Assembly: GCF_019704315.1 (NCBI RefSeq)
Contig: NZ_AP024597.1
Span: 1,860,001 to 1,924,000 of the forward strand
Source of the DNA: Stygiolobus caldivivus
GTDB taxonomy: Archaea > Thermoproteota > Thermoprotei_A > Sulfolobales > Sulfolobaceae
Length of the DNA stretch: 64,000 nucleotides
Reading direction: 5' to 3'
Part shown: in pieces, positions 18,586-34,811 of the stretch
Numbering within the stretch: position 1 is the first letter of the stretch
How the letters are laid out: each line of letters starts with the position of its first letter
The notes under the pieces: model-generated
The model's database searches: none
Told to the model about the DNA's origin: nothing
Seen by the model: the letters and a program-made list of their open reading frames with translations, nothing else
Made by a program: the position numbers and the translations under genes

Positions 18586-19170
18586 TTACCTTGAGCTTAA
18601 CGCGATTCTCTCTATCTCTTCCTTTTTCCTTACTGCGAAACTCTTAGGATCATTATTGGCCGCAGCTATAATTTCCTCAGCCAATGCTTCTTCTATTGGC
18701 TTTGGATTATTAAATGAAGCATCCTTAGCACCCATAACCAGATGCCTTAATGCTAAGTCTACTCTCCTCTGTGGAGCTACGTCTACGGCAACGTAGTAAA
18801 CAATACCACCATACATTATACGTGTAACTTCTTCTCTAGGTGCTGAGTTTTCGATAGCCCTAACAAGCACCTGCAGGGGATTTTGCCCAGTCTTAACAGC
18901 AATAATATCAAGTGTAGTTTTTACTATATTATAAGCTAACATTTTCTTTCCTTTATTCCTACCTGGTCTCATTATATTATTAATTAGCCTCTCGACAATA
19001 GGTACCTTAGCTTTACCAAATCTCCTATGTTCGTGCCTACCTCCAGTATGAGGCAGATAAAATGGCATTAAGTTAATATACTTCTTTAAACTAGGGTCTC
19101 TGACCTCTACTTTAGTGTCCCACTTGCCAAAAACCTTTACATCTAAATTTGAAATTTCGTATGACGACAT
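18586..19170 (-). CDS. rps7: 30S ribosomal protein S7
   Basis: Primary rRNA-binding protein that nucleates assembly of the small-subunit head. '[20 protein letters not shown]', '[17 protein letters not shown]' and '[14 protein letters not shown]' are diagnostic. At 194 residues it has the archaeal N-terminal extension. Between this gene and rps12, the normal partner upstream, an oppositely oriented BFN-type gene has been inserted. Confidence 0.98.
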   Translation of the reverse strand: MSSYEISNLDVKVFGKWDTKVEVRDPSLKKYINLMPFYLPHTGGRHEHRRFGKAKVPIVERLINNIMRPGRNKGKKMLAYNIVKTTLDIIAVKTGQNPLQVLVRAIENSAPREEVTRIMYGGIVYYVAVDVAPQRRVDLALRHLVMGAKDASFNNPKPIEEALAEEIIAAANNDPKSFAVRKKEEIERIALSSR

Positions 19171-19254
19171 TTTTCCTCTCCTTGCACTTATTTCCTATTT
19201 CCTCAAATATATTTATGAAGGGTTTAATAGAGTTTGTGTATCTATTATTTATTA

Positions 19255-19752
19255 ATGCAGACAGATATTGATGAGAACTTAATAAGAGTAAAAAGAGTAG
19301 ATGCCTTCTTTTATCCTCTTCATGCAATCCCAACTATGGTATTATACCTTGAGGATAGCAGAGAATTTAAAATGTTCTATATACCCCCAGAGATTGTAAT
19401 ACTAGTAAATAAACTACAAGGTAAAAACGAGTATGAGCAAATCGTAGCAAGCGATAACAGAGAAAGTATATACGACGTCCTTTACGATATACTTTCATTT
19501 TCATCAGACGTAAAGGAGTATCTAAAGAAAATAGTAAACAGAGTAATAATTGATGATATAGTGAGAGAGAGCGGAGTATACGTAGCTACTGTTGAGTTTA
19601 AGTTTGATGGAGTAATAATTGAAAAGAAGCTAATACCAAGTCATGCAGTACTATTAGCATTATTATGTGATAAGCCAATTTACGTAAAAAAACAGTTAGT
19701 AGAAGAACAAGAAGATGAAGAGAAAAAGAGAGGTTCAGGTAATGAATTATAG
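19255..19752 (+). CDS. Bifunctional-nuclease (BFN/DUF151) domain protein, 165 aa
   Basis: The order of conserved pieces matches DUF151: an N-terminal 'VDAFFYPLHAIPTMVLYLED', a central helical stretch with 'ESIYDVLYDILSF', strand 'VYVATVEFKFDGVIIEK' and the terminal 'PSHAVLLALLCDKPIYV'. Homologues bind or cleave nucleic acids in plants and bacteria, but archaeal roles are not established. I choose ATG 19255; an upstream TTG at 19234 adds seven unlikely hydrophobic residues. A TTTAATA about 29 bases upstream fits a leaderless start. The acidic/basic tail (EEQEDEEKKR) is extra. It stands opposite to rps7/rps12 and interrupts the str operon. Confidence 0.78.
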   Translation: MQTDIDENLIRVKRVDAFFYPLHAIPTMVLYLEDSREFKMFYIPPEIVILVNKLQGKNEYEQIVASDNRESIYDVLYDILSFSSDVKEYLKKIVNRVIIDDIVRESGVYVATVEFKFDGVIIEKKLIPSHAVLLALLCDKPIYVKKQLVEEQEDEEKKRGSGNEL

Positions 19753-19850
19753 ATTCAAACGGTTAATTCAAAATAATTCAAAAATTTCTTGTTCTAGCTC
19801 TAATTGGCTCTAATTACCTTACACTCTAAAATAATTTTCTAATTGACCAT

Positions 19851-20303
19851 TTATCTAACTGGTTTTTGTTTTTTCCCTTTATATAATGCGTCTAATGAAA
19901 CACCATTAACCATCACAACCTTATACCTTACACCAGGTAGGTCACCCATAGATCTTCCTAGAGTCCCACCTATACCAGCAATAACAACTTCGTCGTGCTC
20001 ATCGATAAAATTAACACCACCGTCACCAGGGACGAAAGCAGTAACTATTCTTCCGTTCTTAACTAGCTGAACCCTAACTGCTTTTCTTACGGCCGAATTA
20101 GGCTGCCTTGATTCAATGCCTACTTTTTCGAGTACTATGCCCCTAGCCATAGGAGCACCTTCAAGTGGATCATACTTCTCCTTTAATTTTAACATTCTTC
20201 TTTTGAAAGACCTTTGATGCCACCTGAACTTAAGCCTTTTTAACTTGAGCTTTCTAGCGGCAAATAGTCCTTTTGGAGATTTACTTCCCGCCACATTTTT
20301 CAC
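19851..20303 (-). CDS. rps12: 30S ribosomal protein S12
   Basis: Decoding-centre protein. '[20 protein letters not shown]' and '[20 protein letters not shown]' are the universal S12 core. The 150-residue length is archaeal. It begins one base after the nusA stop, so it is part of the RNA-polymerase transcript. Confidence 0.98.
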   Translation of the reverse strand: MKNVAGSKSPKGLFAARKLKLKRLKFRWHQRSFKRRMLKLKEKYDPLEGAPMARGIVLEKVGIESRQPNSAVRKAVRVQLVKNGRIVTAFVPGDGGVNFIDEHDEVVIAGIGGTLGRSMGDLPGVRYKVVMVNGVSLDALYKGKKQKPVR

Positions 20304-20304
20304 C

Positions 20305-20736
20305 TTATACTACAACAACTGAATCAATATCCATATACCTTTTTAATATTAACTTAGCCCTTTCAACATTTCTTCCGCTCTTTCCTATTGCCAAGCCCTT
20401 ATCTTGTGCTTCAACGGTAATATACACTGTCTTTTTCGAATTAGATTCGACTAATTTAATTGTCTTTACTCGAGCTGGTGCCATAAGATTTCTTATTAAA
20501 TCTTCTAAGTTTTCACTATACGCCACAATTTCTACTGATTTACCTAGTAATTTTTCTAATTTTCTAACATTACCTCCACTTTTACCAATTGCAATACCCA
20601 TATTTTCCGGGTTTATTAAGAATATAATTCTATTATTCTTATCATCAATTATACAATCCCTAGCAGTAACTTTAGTTATATCCTGAAAAAGTGACATGTA
20701 TCTTAATTCTTCTGATGTTAACTTTATTTCAGGCAC
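20305..20736 (-). CDS. nusA: NusA-like transcription factor (two KH domains)
   Basis: Archaeal NusA consists only of the tandem KH domains of bacterial NusA and binds RNA. The two KH GxxG loops are '[18 protein letters not shown]' and '[18 protein letters not shown]'. The 143-residue length and location between rpl30e and rps12 are the standard archaeal arrangement. Confidence 0.97.
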   Translation of the reverse strand: MPEIKLTSEELRYMSLFQDITKVTARDCIIDDKNNRIIFLINPENMGIAIGKSGGNVRKLEKLLGKSVEIVAYSENLEDLIRNLMAPARVKTIKLVESNSKKTVYITVEAQDKGLAIGKSGRNVERAKLILKRYMDIDSVVVV

Positions 20737-20751
20737 TATTTAATTCACCTC

Positions 20752-21057
20752 TTACTTAAGCTCTAGAAGCTTCGATTCTCCTTCATCTACGACACCTATA
20801 GTAGATACAATAAATGGTTTACCGCATAAAGTACCTAGCTCTACCGCACTACCTTTATACTCGTAGTAAGGAATTCCTGAAAGTTTAGCATAATGAATTA
20901 TATCATCTTTTAGATCTTGTCTTAATGTACTAGCAATTACTACTCCCTTAACTTTACCTATCTTCAACATCTTTAACGTTTTTCTCGTCCCCAAAACTAC
21001 CTTTCCAGTTCTTAGAAGAGTCCTGAGCTCTCCTTCAAAACTTACACTTTCAGACAT
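20752..21057 (-). CDS. rpl30e: 50S ribosomal protein L30e
   Basis: L7Ae/L30e-family RNA-binding protein of 101 residues. 'GKVVLGTRKTLKMLKIGKVK' and 'IPYYEYKGSAVELGTLCGKP' are diagnostic of the kink-turn-binding fold. It lies 5 bp after rpoA2 and 15 bp before nusA in the RNA polymerase operon. Confidence 0.97.
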   Translation of the reverse strand: MSESVSFEGELRTLLRTGKVVLGTRKTLKMLKIGKVKGVVIASTLRQDLKDDIIHYAKLSGIPYYEYKGSAVELGTLCGKPFIVSTIGVVDEGESKLLELK

Positions 21058-21062
21058 CTATA

Positions 21063-24881
<3,819 letters not shown>

Positions 24882-24889
<8 letters not shown>

Positions 24890-27800
24890 TGGAACCACCT
24901 ATAGCTATTTTATCTCCTAATATAAGTTTTGGAGCTATAACCATACTCATAAGCTCTTGAAGCAATAATTTAAAGGCATATGAAACCGTCACTGGATGTA
25001 ATGTACCCTTATCACCGTGAACTGGACATACGTACCTATTCTTATTTCTATCATACCATCCAATATATCCACACTGATCGCATACATAAATAGTGACTTT
25101 ATCCGAGTTATCAAGCAACCTATCCTTAATAAGCATAGCAGTTCCGAACCCTATTAAACAGTCTCTTTCCATTTCTCCAAATCTAAGTCCTCCTTCTCTC
25201 GCCCTCCCTTCAGTCGGTTGTCTTGTTAGAATCTGTACCGGCCCTCTAGCCCTTGCGTGCATTTTGTCGGCTACCATGTGGTGTAATTTTTGATAATAAA
25301 CAATACCAAACAATACTCTGTTCTTTACCTTTTGCCCTGTTCTACCGTCATAGACAACTTCAGTACCGTCTGGTAAGAAACCAGCCTCTAGCATTCCTCT
25401 TCTAATCTCTTCAATTTTAGGAGTTTCGATAAAAGGTGTTGCATCGGCAATCTTACCTGATAATGCAGCATATTTACCAGCTAAGGCCTCCATTATTTGC
25501 CCTATTGTCATTCTCGAGGGCAAAGCGTGTGGATTGAGAATTACATCAGGTACAACTCCTTTAGGAGTATAAGGCATATCAGCTTGGCTTATTAACATTC
25601 CTACTACTCCCTTCTGTCCGTGCCTAGTAGCAAATTTATCCCCTATTTCTGGAATTCGTAGATCCCTAACCCTTACTTTCACTAACTTATTACCTTCAGA
25701 TGTTTCCGTAACTAATACAAGATCAACCGTACCCATTTCACCATGTCTAGTAACTATAGATGTATCCCTCCTTGCTTGTTCTGGCGCTAATTCTTTAAAC
25801 TCTTGCAAGAACCTCGGGGGGCTTACTTTGCCTATTAATACATCTCCTCCTTTAACGTCCACTTCTGGAGATACTATCCCATTATCTTCTAGTAATCTGT
25901 AATAATCTTTACCTTTATATCCTTTAGTGCCAGCCTCTGGAATCATAATCTTATCTTCTTGTCCACCTGGATACTTAACCTCTTCTGTAACATATAATCT
26001 AAAGAACGTAGATCTATACATTCCTCTTTCTACCGACGATCTGTTCATTATTATTGCATCTTCCATATTATAGCCGGTAAACGACATTACGGCTAAAATT
26101 GCGTTGTTGCCAGCAGGACGGTCGTTATAACCAATAACATCCAGCATTCTTGTCTTAACTAAGGGTTTTTGTGGATAGTGAAGTAAATGAGCCCTTGTAT
26201 CGGTTCTTAACTGATAGTTAGCAGCATAAAGTCCTAGTGCTTGCTTAGCCATAGCTGATTGGTAGGTATTTCTTGGAGATTGATTATGCTCGGGATAGGG
26301 TATAATTGAAGCCGTAATACCCAAAATTGCTGGAGGCCATATTTCTAGGTGCGTATGTTCTTTTGTTAGATCTTCAGGATTTAATGCTATATAGGTATTT
26401 TCTTCTTCTTCTGCGTCAAGAAACTCAATCTTACCTTCTTTTACTAAATCATCAAACGTAAGTTCTCCCTTAGAAATTTTTTCTATGTCCTGCTCAGTTA
26501 CCAGAGGCTTACCATCTTTAACTATAATTAATGGCCTCCTAACTCTCCCAGAATCGCAGTTAATCCTAACTTCATTTATATACTCAGTTACAATGTGAGA
26601 TACGTTAACTTCATCGCTTAACTTGTTTCCTCTTCTAGCCTCTCTTATTTTTTCGGCTAGCTCTTTACCATCTGGATAATATCCTATTAGCCTTCCGTTA
26701 ATATATACCTTACTCCAATTGAGGTACTTTTCTACATCTTCTCCTTCTTCAGTCACTTTAGCTATAACATCTTCTACCCGTAATACGCCTTGATCATAAA
26801 CAAATTTCTCGACAGTAGCTTCATTTATTCCTACTGAAATTTGTGCAAGTAAAGCTAAGTTTTTAACTAAACCACTATTAGGACCTTCTGGTGTTTCGAA
26901 CGGACACATCCTACCCCATTGTGTACCATGTAAGTCTCTCGCCTCAAAATTAGGTTGGCCCCTAGCTAATGAAGAAACAACTCTTCTCAAATGGCTTAAC
27001 ATAGATAGCCAGTTAGTTCTGTCTAAAAGCTGGCTTACACCAGTTCTTCCTCCTACCCAGTTCCCAGTAGCTAATGCGTGCCTTACCCTTTCCGTTACTA
27101 TGTCAGCTCTAACAAGAGCTGCTAATGAGAGCCTTCTACCTCTAACCTTTGATTTTTCTAGCTGATATACTAGGTCTTTTACAAAGGCCTTAAACGCTAC
27201 TCTGAATAGGCTCGTAAACAAATCTCCTGCCAACCTAACCCTTTTATTGGCATAATGATCTTTATCATCAGGCTCTCTTCTACCTAGATAAAGTTCTAAT
27301 AATTTGTTTACAGCGCTGGCTAGATAATACCCTTTCTTTTTCCTATCTTCTGGAGATGTACCTAAATGAGGTAGGAAATATTTGTCTATTACTTGCTCTG
27401 CTTTTTGTATTCTATTTTCTCTCTTCTGACCAACAGCTACTCTGTTTCCTATAAAATCTAACGCATCTTCTACTGTAGTTATAGAGCTAGCTTGTTCTAA
27501 GGATGGTAGTAGTTCATTCTGAATCTCAGGATCTAATGATACAGCGTAAACTATGTCACGATCAGTTGTAAATCCTAACGCTCTCATAAGAATTACAAAC
27601 GGGATTTTACCTGGAACTGTAGCAAAAGAGACTTGAATGGTACTATCTTTTAATCTTTCTATAACAACTTGTACTCTATACCCTGCTGCTGCTGAAGTTA
27701 CTTTAGCAACATGAGTAATGTTACTTCCCGATTTTCCATAATCCACTAGAACTCTATTAGTAGCTAAATCCTCTTGTGCTACTATAACTTTTTCTGTACC

Positions 27801-28259
27801 ATTTACTATAAAATATCCTCCAGGGTCCTTAGGATCCTCTCCTATTTCAATTAATTTTTCAGGAGTTAAGTTTGAAGTAGGATCTGCAATAGATTTAAGC
27901 ATTATCGGTAAATCTCCTATATATACCTCAACAGGCTCTCCTTCTATATTATTTTCTATAGGAATCATGGTTAGATATAGCGGTACTGAATAAGTCAAAT
28001 TCCTGAGTCTTGCTTCCATAGGTGTGATATCCCTTAGAGGACCCCTATCAGTTTCTCTGATTCCAGGCTTATCAAACCTAATTTTTCCTAGTTTTATTTT
28101 TAAGCCAGGTATTTCTGTAGTTATCTCCCCTTGTTCATCTATTACTTCCTGAAGTTTATTACGCAAGAAATCGTTGAATGAATCCAAATGTTGCCTGACT
28201 AATCCTCTAACTTTAAAGAAAGATTCAGTTATAAGCCATCTCTGTTCTGTATTTAACAA
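24882..28259 (-). CDS. rpoB: DNA-directed RNA polymerase subunit B (Rpo2)
   Basis: Second-largest subunit, 1125 residues and undivided as in Sulfolobales. '[17 protein letters not shown]' is the signature; the C-terminal zinc site is '[11 protein letters not shown]...YVCPVHG'. It follows rpoH by 6 bp and overlaps rpoA1 slightly. All catalytic-core elements look intact, with no intein. Confidence 0.99.
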
Positions 28260-28265
28260 TTTTTA

Positions 28266-28520
28266 TCACCCACTTATCACATATCTATAACTAATACTTT
28301 CGCCGGTGAAGGGGCTTTTCCTTGTTATCTTTATTATATCTCCAGGTTTTGCTCCTATAGCCCTAGCTACGGGATCTGAAGCCCTTATCCAAGGTAACTG
28401 TTCTGGTTTAACACCGAGATCTTTAAGGATTTTATAAGCCTCTTCTAGGGGTAGTACCTCGTGTTTTGGAACAAGATTGTATTGAAGGGGGTCAACTTTC
28501 TTTTTAGATGAAGAACGCAT
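28266..28520 (-). CDS. rpoH: DNA-directed RNA polymerase subunit H (Rpo5)
   Basis: Small subunit homologous to the C-terminal domain of eukaryotic RPB5. '[20 protein letters not shown]' and '[20 protein letters not shown]' are diagnostic. Start chosen at ATG 28520 ([10 protein letters not shown]), giving 84 residues; the longer frame to 28556 adds a hydrophobic leader that homologues lack. It is the first gene of the RNA polymerase operon, 61 bp from the malic enzyme stop. Confidence 0.97.
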   Translation of the reverse strand: MRSSSKKKVDPLQYNLVPKHEVLPLEEAYKILKDLGVKPEQLPWIRASDPVARAIGAKPGDIIKITRKSPFTGESISYRYVISG

Positions 28521-28581
28521 TTTAACTTTCACCACTAAAATTACGTGTATTAACACAATACTAGCTGCTAATTTAAAAAAA

Positions 28582-29862
28582 TTACGTTACTGACATAAGA
28601 AGCTTTCTCGATTGTTCTATCATAGTCCTAGCAGATTGGTATAGCTCATCATAAGATAACCTAAATCTTGCTACTCCTTGTTGTATTGCCTTAATACCGA
28701 CAGCCGCCGCAACTTTAGGATATACCTCCCATTCTGTCATTTTAGGAATAATATAATCTTCATTAGCACCTTTTTGCCTAACGAATGAGGCTAATTCCCT
28801 AGATGCCTCTATTACCATTTCATCAGTAATTGTCTTTGCTCTAACATCTAAAGCACCTCTGAATACAGCCGGGAAAATTAAAGAATTATTCACTTGGTTT
28901 GGTAGATCACTTCTTCCGGTTGCTACTATTTTAGCTCCAGCCTTTTTAGCCTCTTCTGGCCAAATTTCTGGAGTTGGATTAGCTAGGGCAAAGACTATAG
29001 AATCTTTATTCATAGACCTTATCCATTCAGACTTAATAACACCGGGTCCAGGTTTTGATGCAGCAATCAGCACATCAGCACCTTTGAAAGCATCTTCAAG
29101 TTTTGCTACTTTATCCTTATTAGTTTTCTCAAGAAGCTCGTACTTCCACGGATTCTCTAGTCTCATTTCTTCTTCATCTTCTCTCCCTTTATATAGAGGA
29201 CCACGAGAATCTATAACTATCATATTTTCGTACGGAATACCATATTTATTTAATAAGCGTGCAGTGGCAATATTTGCTGCACCTGCTCCATATAATACTA
29301 CTCTTGTGTTACTCGGTTCTCTTCCAGTAAGCTCTAAGGCTATTATTAAACCTGCTAATGTAGCCCCGGCAGTCCCTTGTTGATCATCATGCCATACTGG
29401 GATTTCCAATTTCTCTCTAAGTTTTTCTAGTATATAGAAACACTTTGGCGATTCTATATCTTCTAAGTTAACTCCACCAAATGCAGGTTGAAGAATACTA
29501 ACAACCTCTATTATCTTGTCAGGGTCTTTAGTACCTACTGTAAGAGGAATAGCGTCTACTCCTCCTAGATATTTGAATAATAACGCTTTACCTTCCATTA
29601 CGGGCATAGCTGCCTCAGGACCAATATCACCTAAACCTAATACTCTTGTACCATCAGTTACAATAGCAATAGAATTCCACCTATATGTGTATTGAAAAGA
29701 CAAGTCCTTATTCTTAGCAATTTCTCTTGATACTGCGGCAACGCCAGGAGTATATAAAATTGAAAAATCGTCTAAGGATTTTATAGGTATTTTAGGTAAA
29801 ATCTGAATTTTTCCTCTATATTTCGATGAAACTTCTATAGCTCGCTTATCCAGTTCACTCAA
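28582..29862 (-). CDS. maeB: NAD(P)-dependent malic enzyme (malate oxidoreductase, decarboxylating)
   Basis: Converts malate to pyruvate and CO2. '[15 protein letters not shown]' is the malic enzyme start motif, '[24 protein letters not shown]' (two parts) holds the substrate region, '[16 protein letters not shown]' the metal-binding residues, and '[17 protein letters not shown]' the Rossmann cofactor motif. 426 residues, lacking the phosphotransacetylase domain of the long bacterial form. It starts with TTG at 29862 and faces infB across a 109-bp divergent region. Confidence 0.95.
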   Translation of the reverse strand: MSELDKRAIEVSSKYRGKIQILPKIPIKSLDDFSILYTPGVAAVSREIAKNKDLSFQYTYRWNSIAIVTDGTRVLGLGDIGPEAAMPVMEGKALLFKYLGGVDAIPLTVGTKDPDKIIEVVSILQPAFGGVNLEDIESPKCFYILEKLREKLEIPVWHDDQQGTAGATLAGLIIALELTGREPSNTRVVLYGAGAANIATARLLNKYGIPYENMIVIDSRGPLYKGREDEEEMRLENPWKYELLEKTNKDKVAKLEDAFKGADVLIAASKPGPGVIKSEWIRSMNKDSIVFALANPTPEIWPEEAKKAGAKIVATGRSDLPNQVNNSLIFPAVFRGALDVRAKTITDEMVIEASRELASFVRQKGANEDYIIPKMTEWEVYPKVAAAVGIKAIQQGVARFRLSYDELYQSARTMIEQSRKLLMSVT

Positions 29863-29971
29863 ACGACTAGCCCCATTATCATAATTTTAAAAAGGATTAA
29901 ATTTTTTCGAGCTATGGTTACCGCTACTTTAATTAGCTAATAGAAGGTTAAACCAATAAAGGTGAGTAAAA

Positions 29972-31777
29972 ATTACTCAACAATTACAAAAGAAATTAAG
30001 ACAGCCTATAGTAGTAGTCCTTGGACACGTAGACCATGGTAAAACAACTTTACTTGATAAAATAAGAGGAACTGCTGTAGTAAAAAAAGAACCAGGTGAA
30101 ATGACTCAAGAAGTAGGAGCAAGCTTTGTCCCCACAAGTGTAATAGAAAAATTAGCAGAACCTCTGAAAAAAATATTCCCAATCAAGCTAGAAATACCAG
30201 GTCTATTATTTATAGATACACCTGGACATGAACTATTCAGTAACCTCAGAAAAAGAGGCGGTAGCGTAGCCGATATTGCAATTTTAGTGGTAGATATAAC
30301 GGAAGGATTCCAGAAACAAACTATTGAATCCATAGAAATTTTAAAAAGTAGAAAAGTACCCTTCCTAGTAGCTGCAAATAAAATAGATAAAATACCGGGC
30401 TGGAAAGTCCAAAACACATTTTCTTTCCTAGAGAGTTTTTCTAAACAGAGAGAAGATGTAAAAAATTACCTTGATGGATTAGTTTATAATTTAGTGGCAC
30501 AGTTGGCTGAACAAGGATTTAATTCTGAGAGATTCGATAGAATAAAAGACTTTACCAAGAACGTAGCTATCGTACCAGTCTCAGGCAAAACTGGTGAGGG
30601 AATAGCGGAATTATTGGCACTATTAGCAGGACTTACACAAAACTATATGAAAAATAAGCTCAGATTTGCAGAGGGACCAGCAAAAGGTGTGATATTAGAA
30701 GTAAAAGAAATTCAAGGTTTAGGTCATACAATAGATGTTATAATTTACGATGGTATTTTGAAGAAGAATGATATTATTGTTCTAGGAGGTATTAACGGAC
30801 CCATTATTACTAAGGTTCGTTCAATCCTAGTACCTAAGCCGCTTCAAGATATTAAATTAGTTAAAACGGACTTAGTACCGATAGACGAGGTTTATGCAGC
30901 AGCTGGAATTAAGATATACGCACCGGATCTAGAATACGCCCTCGCAGGTTCTCCTTTATTTGTAGCTGAAGACGAAAACAAAATTGATGAATATAAGAAG
31001 ATTATTCAAGAAGAAATATCCAGTGTAAGGTATTATAATGCAAGTATAGCCGGAGTTGTAGTTAAAGCGGATAGTTTAGGAAGTTTAGAAGCTATAATAA
31101 CAGCACTGCAGCAGAAGAAGATACCTATAAGACTAGCTGATATAGGCCCTATTACTAAGAGGGACATTACAGAAGCCGAGTTAACAAGCCAAGAAGCTAA
31201 AGAATATGGACTAATAGCAGCGTTTAGAGTTAAGCCGTTACAAGGTATAGAAATACCTAATAAAATAAAGATAGTCTATGACGAGATAATTTATCAACTA
31301 ATAGATGATATAGAGAAGTATATTAATGAAGTAAGAGAAAGCGAAAAGCGCAGAACACTGGACTCCTTAATCTTACCAGGGAAGTTTAGAATATTGCCCG
31401 GATATGTATTTAGGAGAAGCGATCCAGCAATTGTAGGAGTAGAAGTATTAGGAGGAATTATTAGACCTAAATTCCCATTAATCAAGAAAGACGGTAAAAA
31501 AGTAGGAGAGATTCAACAAATTCAAGATAATAAAAAGACAGTAGATAAGGCTACAAAGGGTATGGAAGTTGCTGTATCGATAAAAGGGAACATTATGGTA
31601 GGAAGGCAGATAGAAGAAGGTGACATTATTTATACTGACGTCCCAAAAGAAGATCTAGAAATACTTCTCACTAAATACAAAGAATCAGTAACAGATGACA
31701 TGAAGGAAGTAATTAAAGAAATTATTAATATTAAAAAGGGATCAGATCCAACTTACGGTCTTGGCCTTACACTATAA
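29972..31777 (+). CDS. infB: Translation initiation factor aIF5B/IF2; start codon non-standard or frameshifted
   Basis: GTPase that promotes subunit joining. G1 [14 protein letters not shown]3 'DTPGHELF' and G4 'NKIDKI' are present, with domains II-IV to the end (about 601 residues, normal). The frame is closed by TGA at 29963-29965 and contains no ATG, GTG or TTG before ATG 30101, which is beyond the G1 motif, so translation must start earlier. Candidate: ATT 29972, 5 bases after GGTGAG. Alternatively GTG 29962 (MSK...) is the start and an A5 run at 29968-29972 carries one extra base; removing one A gives [15 protein letters not shown], a sensible N terminus. The gene itself is certain, the start is not. 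Confidence 0.93.
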   Translation: MTQQLQKKLRQPIVVVLGHVDHGKTTLLDKIRGTAVVKKEPGEMTQEVGASFVPTSVIEKLAEPLKKIFPIKLEIPGLLFIDTPGHELFSNLRKRGGSVADIAILVVDITEGFQKQTIESIEILKSRKVPFLVAANKIDKIPGWKVQNTFSFLESFSKQREDVKNYLDGLVYNLVAQLAEQGFNSERFDRIKDFTKNVAIVPVSGKTGEGIAELLALLAGLTQNYMKNKLRFAEGPAKGVILEVKEIQGLGHTIDVIIYDGILKKNDIIVLGGINGPIITKVRSILVPKPLQDIKLVKTDLVPIDEVYAAAGIKIYAPDLEYALAGSPLFVAEDENKIDEYKKIIQEEISSVRYYNASIAGVVVKADSLGSLEAIITALQQKKIPIRLADIGPITKRDITEAELTSQEAKEYGLIAAFRVKPLQGIEIPNKIKIVYDEIIYQLIDDIEKYINEVRESEKRRTLDSLILPGKFRILPGYVFRRSDPAIVGVEVLGGIIRPKFPLIKKDGKKVGEIQQIQDNKKTVDKATKGMEVAVSIKGNIMVGRQIEEGDIIYTDVPKEDLEILLTKYKESVTDDMKEVIKEIINIKKGSDPTYGLGLTL

Positions 31778-32189
31778 TAAGTTCTTTTTCAGCAAAGAAT
31801 ATACCCATCTCCCTTTTAGCTTTCTCCTCACTATCAGAAGCATGGATTACATTTTCAGACTTAGACAAAGCAAAATCTCCCCTAATGGTGCCTGGAGGTG
31901 CATCCTTAGGATCCGTATTCCCTATCATTTTTCTTACCACACTTACAGCCTCATCTCCTTCAATTACCATACAAACTACCGGACCAGAAGTAATATAATT
32001 GATTAGCTCTTCATAAAACGATTTACCTCTATGTTCTTCATACAGCCTTTCAGCTGTCGCCCTATCCATGTGAATCAACTTCATTGCTACGATATTAAAT
32101 CCTCTTTTCTCAAATCTGGATATTATCTCACCTATAAGCCTCCTTTTCACGCCGTCCGGCTTAATCATTACAAACGTCCTTTGTTTCAC
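31767..32189 (-). CDS. ndk: Nucleoside diphosphate kinase
   Basis: Balances nucleoside triphosphate pools by a phospho-histidine mechanism. The active site is '[19 protein letters not shown]' with the catalytic His; '[15 protein letters not shown]' is the conserved N terminus. 140 residues. It overlaps rpl24e by 4 nt upstream and its 3' end overlaps infB on the other strand by 11 bp. The order S28e-L24e-NDK-IF2 common in archaea is rearranged here because S28e and IF2 are on the plus strand. Confidence 0.97.
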   Translation of the reverse strand: MKQRTFVMIKPDGVKRRLIGEIISRFEKRGFNIVAMKLIHMDRATAERLYEEHRGKSFYEELINYITSGPVVCMVIEGDEAVSVVRKMIGNTDPKDAPPGTIRGDFALSKSENVIHASDSEEKAKREMGIFFAEKELIIV

Positions 32190-32374
32190 TTAGTCCCACC
32201 CATATAAGCTTTTGTCCATTTTAGTTTTTTAGGATCTCTATGCAACTTTAACATAGATTTCTTGCATTTATTAGAACAGAACCATAATATTGAACCATCG
32301 TTTTTAACGTACATTAGCCCAGTCCCTGGCAAGATATCTTTGCCACAGAAATTACACTGCCTTATTGAAACCAT
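32186..32374 (-). CDS. rpl24e: 50S ribosomal protein L24e
   Basis: Zinc-binding ribosomal protein of 62 residues. '[20 protein letters not shown]' holds the first CxxC and '[20 protein letters not shown]' the second, as in archaeal L24e. ATG 32374 is the right start; a longer frame adds an unlikely leader. It overlaps ndk by 4 nt and is divergent from rps28e. Confidence 0.96.
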   Translation of the reverse strand: MVSIRQCNFCGKDILPGTGLMYVKNDGSILWFCSNKCKKSMLKLHRDPKKLKWTKAYMGGTK

Positions 32375-32438
32375 GAATGATAATACACATAGTGAAGTAT
32401 TTAAGTGAATTGGTATTGTGATCATTTGGGTAATAGGA

Positions 32439-33345
<907 letters not shown>

Positions 33346-33383
33346 GATAAAGTATAAATGGAGATTTTAATAACGTATTAGCT

Positions 33384-34811
33384 ATGGTAAAAATAGGCTT
33401 AGAAGTTCACGTTCATCTAACAGCATTAAAAACTAAACTATTTTGCTCTTGCCCTACAGATTACACAGATAAGGAACCAAACACTATTATATGCCCAGTA
33501 TGTTTAGGACTGCCTGGTTCTATTCCAGTAATTAATGAAAATGCACTCAAGTATGCTATAATGGTAGCTATAGCGCTTAATGGCGAAGTTGCCGATAGGT
33601 TAGCAATGGTAAGAAAACACTACTTCTATCCAGATATGGCAAAAAATTATCAGATATCACAATACGATGGACCAGGTAGTATAGCAATAAGTAAGGGAGG
33701 GTTTGTAAAACTAAGAGATGGTAAAATTATAAGAATAAGGAGAATAAACATAGAGGAAGATCCGGCAAAAATAGTCTATCCTACTGGATCAATGTTAACT
33801 AGCAAATACACACTATTAGATTATAATAGATCAGGCATGGCTTTACTAGAGATTGTTACCGAGCCTGATATGACGGAACCTAAAGAAGCTAGAGAATTTC
33901 TTGAAAAACTACGATCTATCTTAGAACACTTGGGCGTTTGCAATTGTGATCTAGAAGGTGCTATGAGAGCTGACGCTAATGTATCGGTAGAAGGAGGAGA
34001 AAGAGTAGAAGTAAAGAATATAGGCTCTCCTAGGGAAGTTGAAGAAGCCATTAAATATGAGATAGCTAGGCAAAGAGCTGCAATAAGCCAAGGACTAAAA
34101 GTAGAAAGAGAGACAAGGCATTGGGATGAACAGAGAAAAGTTACGGTACCTACTAGAACTAAGGAACAAGAAGAAGATTACAGGTATTTCCCTGACCCTG
34201 ATTTACCTCCCTATTTTATAAATAAAGAACTGATAGAAGAAATAAGAAAGACTTTACCTGAACTACCTGATATTAGAATTCAAAGACTTGTAAAACAATA
34301 TGGAATAACGGAGTATGACGCTACAGTGCTAGTAATAGATAAAGCATTAGCAGATCTGTTTGAAGAAACAGCTAAAAATTATACAAATTATAAAAAACTC
34401 GTAAATTTACTAATTAATGATTATCTTAGATGGCTTAACGATAAGAATTTAAGGCCCTCTCAATCTAGGGCTACTCCATTACATTTAGCAGAATTACTTA
34501 AGATGCTTGATGACGGTACAATCACTATAAAAATAGCAAAGGAGATCTTGCCAGAAGTCGTTTTACAAGGGAAATTACCAAGTCAGATTATTAAAGAAAG
34601 AGGGTTAACTGCTGTTAGGGATCAAGAGTTTCTGATCCAAGTAATAAAAGAGGTGATAAAAGAAGAACCAGAGGCAGTTGAAAAAGCTAAGAAAGATCCT
34701 AAGGTCGTTAACTATTTAGTAGGTAAAGTAATGAAGAAAACTGGAAAAAGAGCCGATCCTCAACTTACTAATGAATTGATAAGAAAACTCATCCTAGAGA
34801 AATCAGAATAA
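33384..34811 (+). CDS. gatB: Asp-tRNA(Asn)/Glu-tRNA(Gln) amidotransferase subunit B
   Basis: With GatA and GatC it makes Asn-tRNA or Gln-tRNA by transamidation; the kinase step that activates the acyl carboxylate lies in GatB. 'GLEVHVHLTALKTKLFC' opens the cradle domain, zinc ligands are in 'FCSCPTDY...ICPVCLGLPG', 'ISQYDGPGSIAI' is the substrate part, and the C-terminal YqeY/tail domain follows. 475 residues. gatA and gatC are not in the window. Confidence 0.96.
   Translation: MVKIGLEVHVHLTALKTKLFCSCPTDYTDKEPNTIICPVCLGLPGSIPVINENALKYAIMVAIALNGEVADRLAMVRKHYFYPDMAKNYQISQYDGPGSIAISKGGFVKLRDGKIIRIRRINIEEDPAKIVYPTGSMLTSKYTLLDYNRSGMALLEIVTEPDMTEPKEAREFLEKLRSILEHLGVCNCDLEGAMRADANVSVEGGERVEVKNIGSPREVEEAIKYEIARQRAAISQGLKVERETRHWDEQRKVTVPTRTKEQEEDYRYFPDPDLPPYFINKELIEEIRKTLPELPDIRIQRLVKQYGITEYDATVLVIDKALADLFEETAKNYTNYKKLVNLLINDYLRWLNDKNLRPSQSRATPLHLAELLKMLDDGTITIKIAKEILPEVVLQGKLPSQIIKERGLTAVRDQEFLIQVIKEVIKEEPEAVEKAKKDPKVVNYLVGKVMKKTGKRADPQLTNELIRKLILEKSE

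Noticed and set aside
19112-19333. Minus-strand ORF at the 5' end of rps7
   Set aside because: Crosses the rps7 start and the BFN start in the wrong frame; ribosomal gene explains it.
31761-32006. Plus-strand 81-codon ORF over ndk
   Set aside because: Antisense shadow of nucleoside diphosphate kinase.
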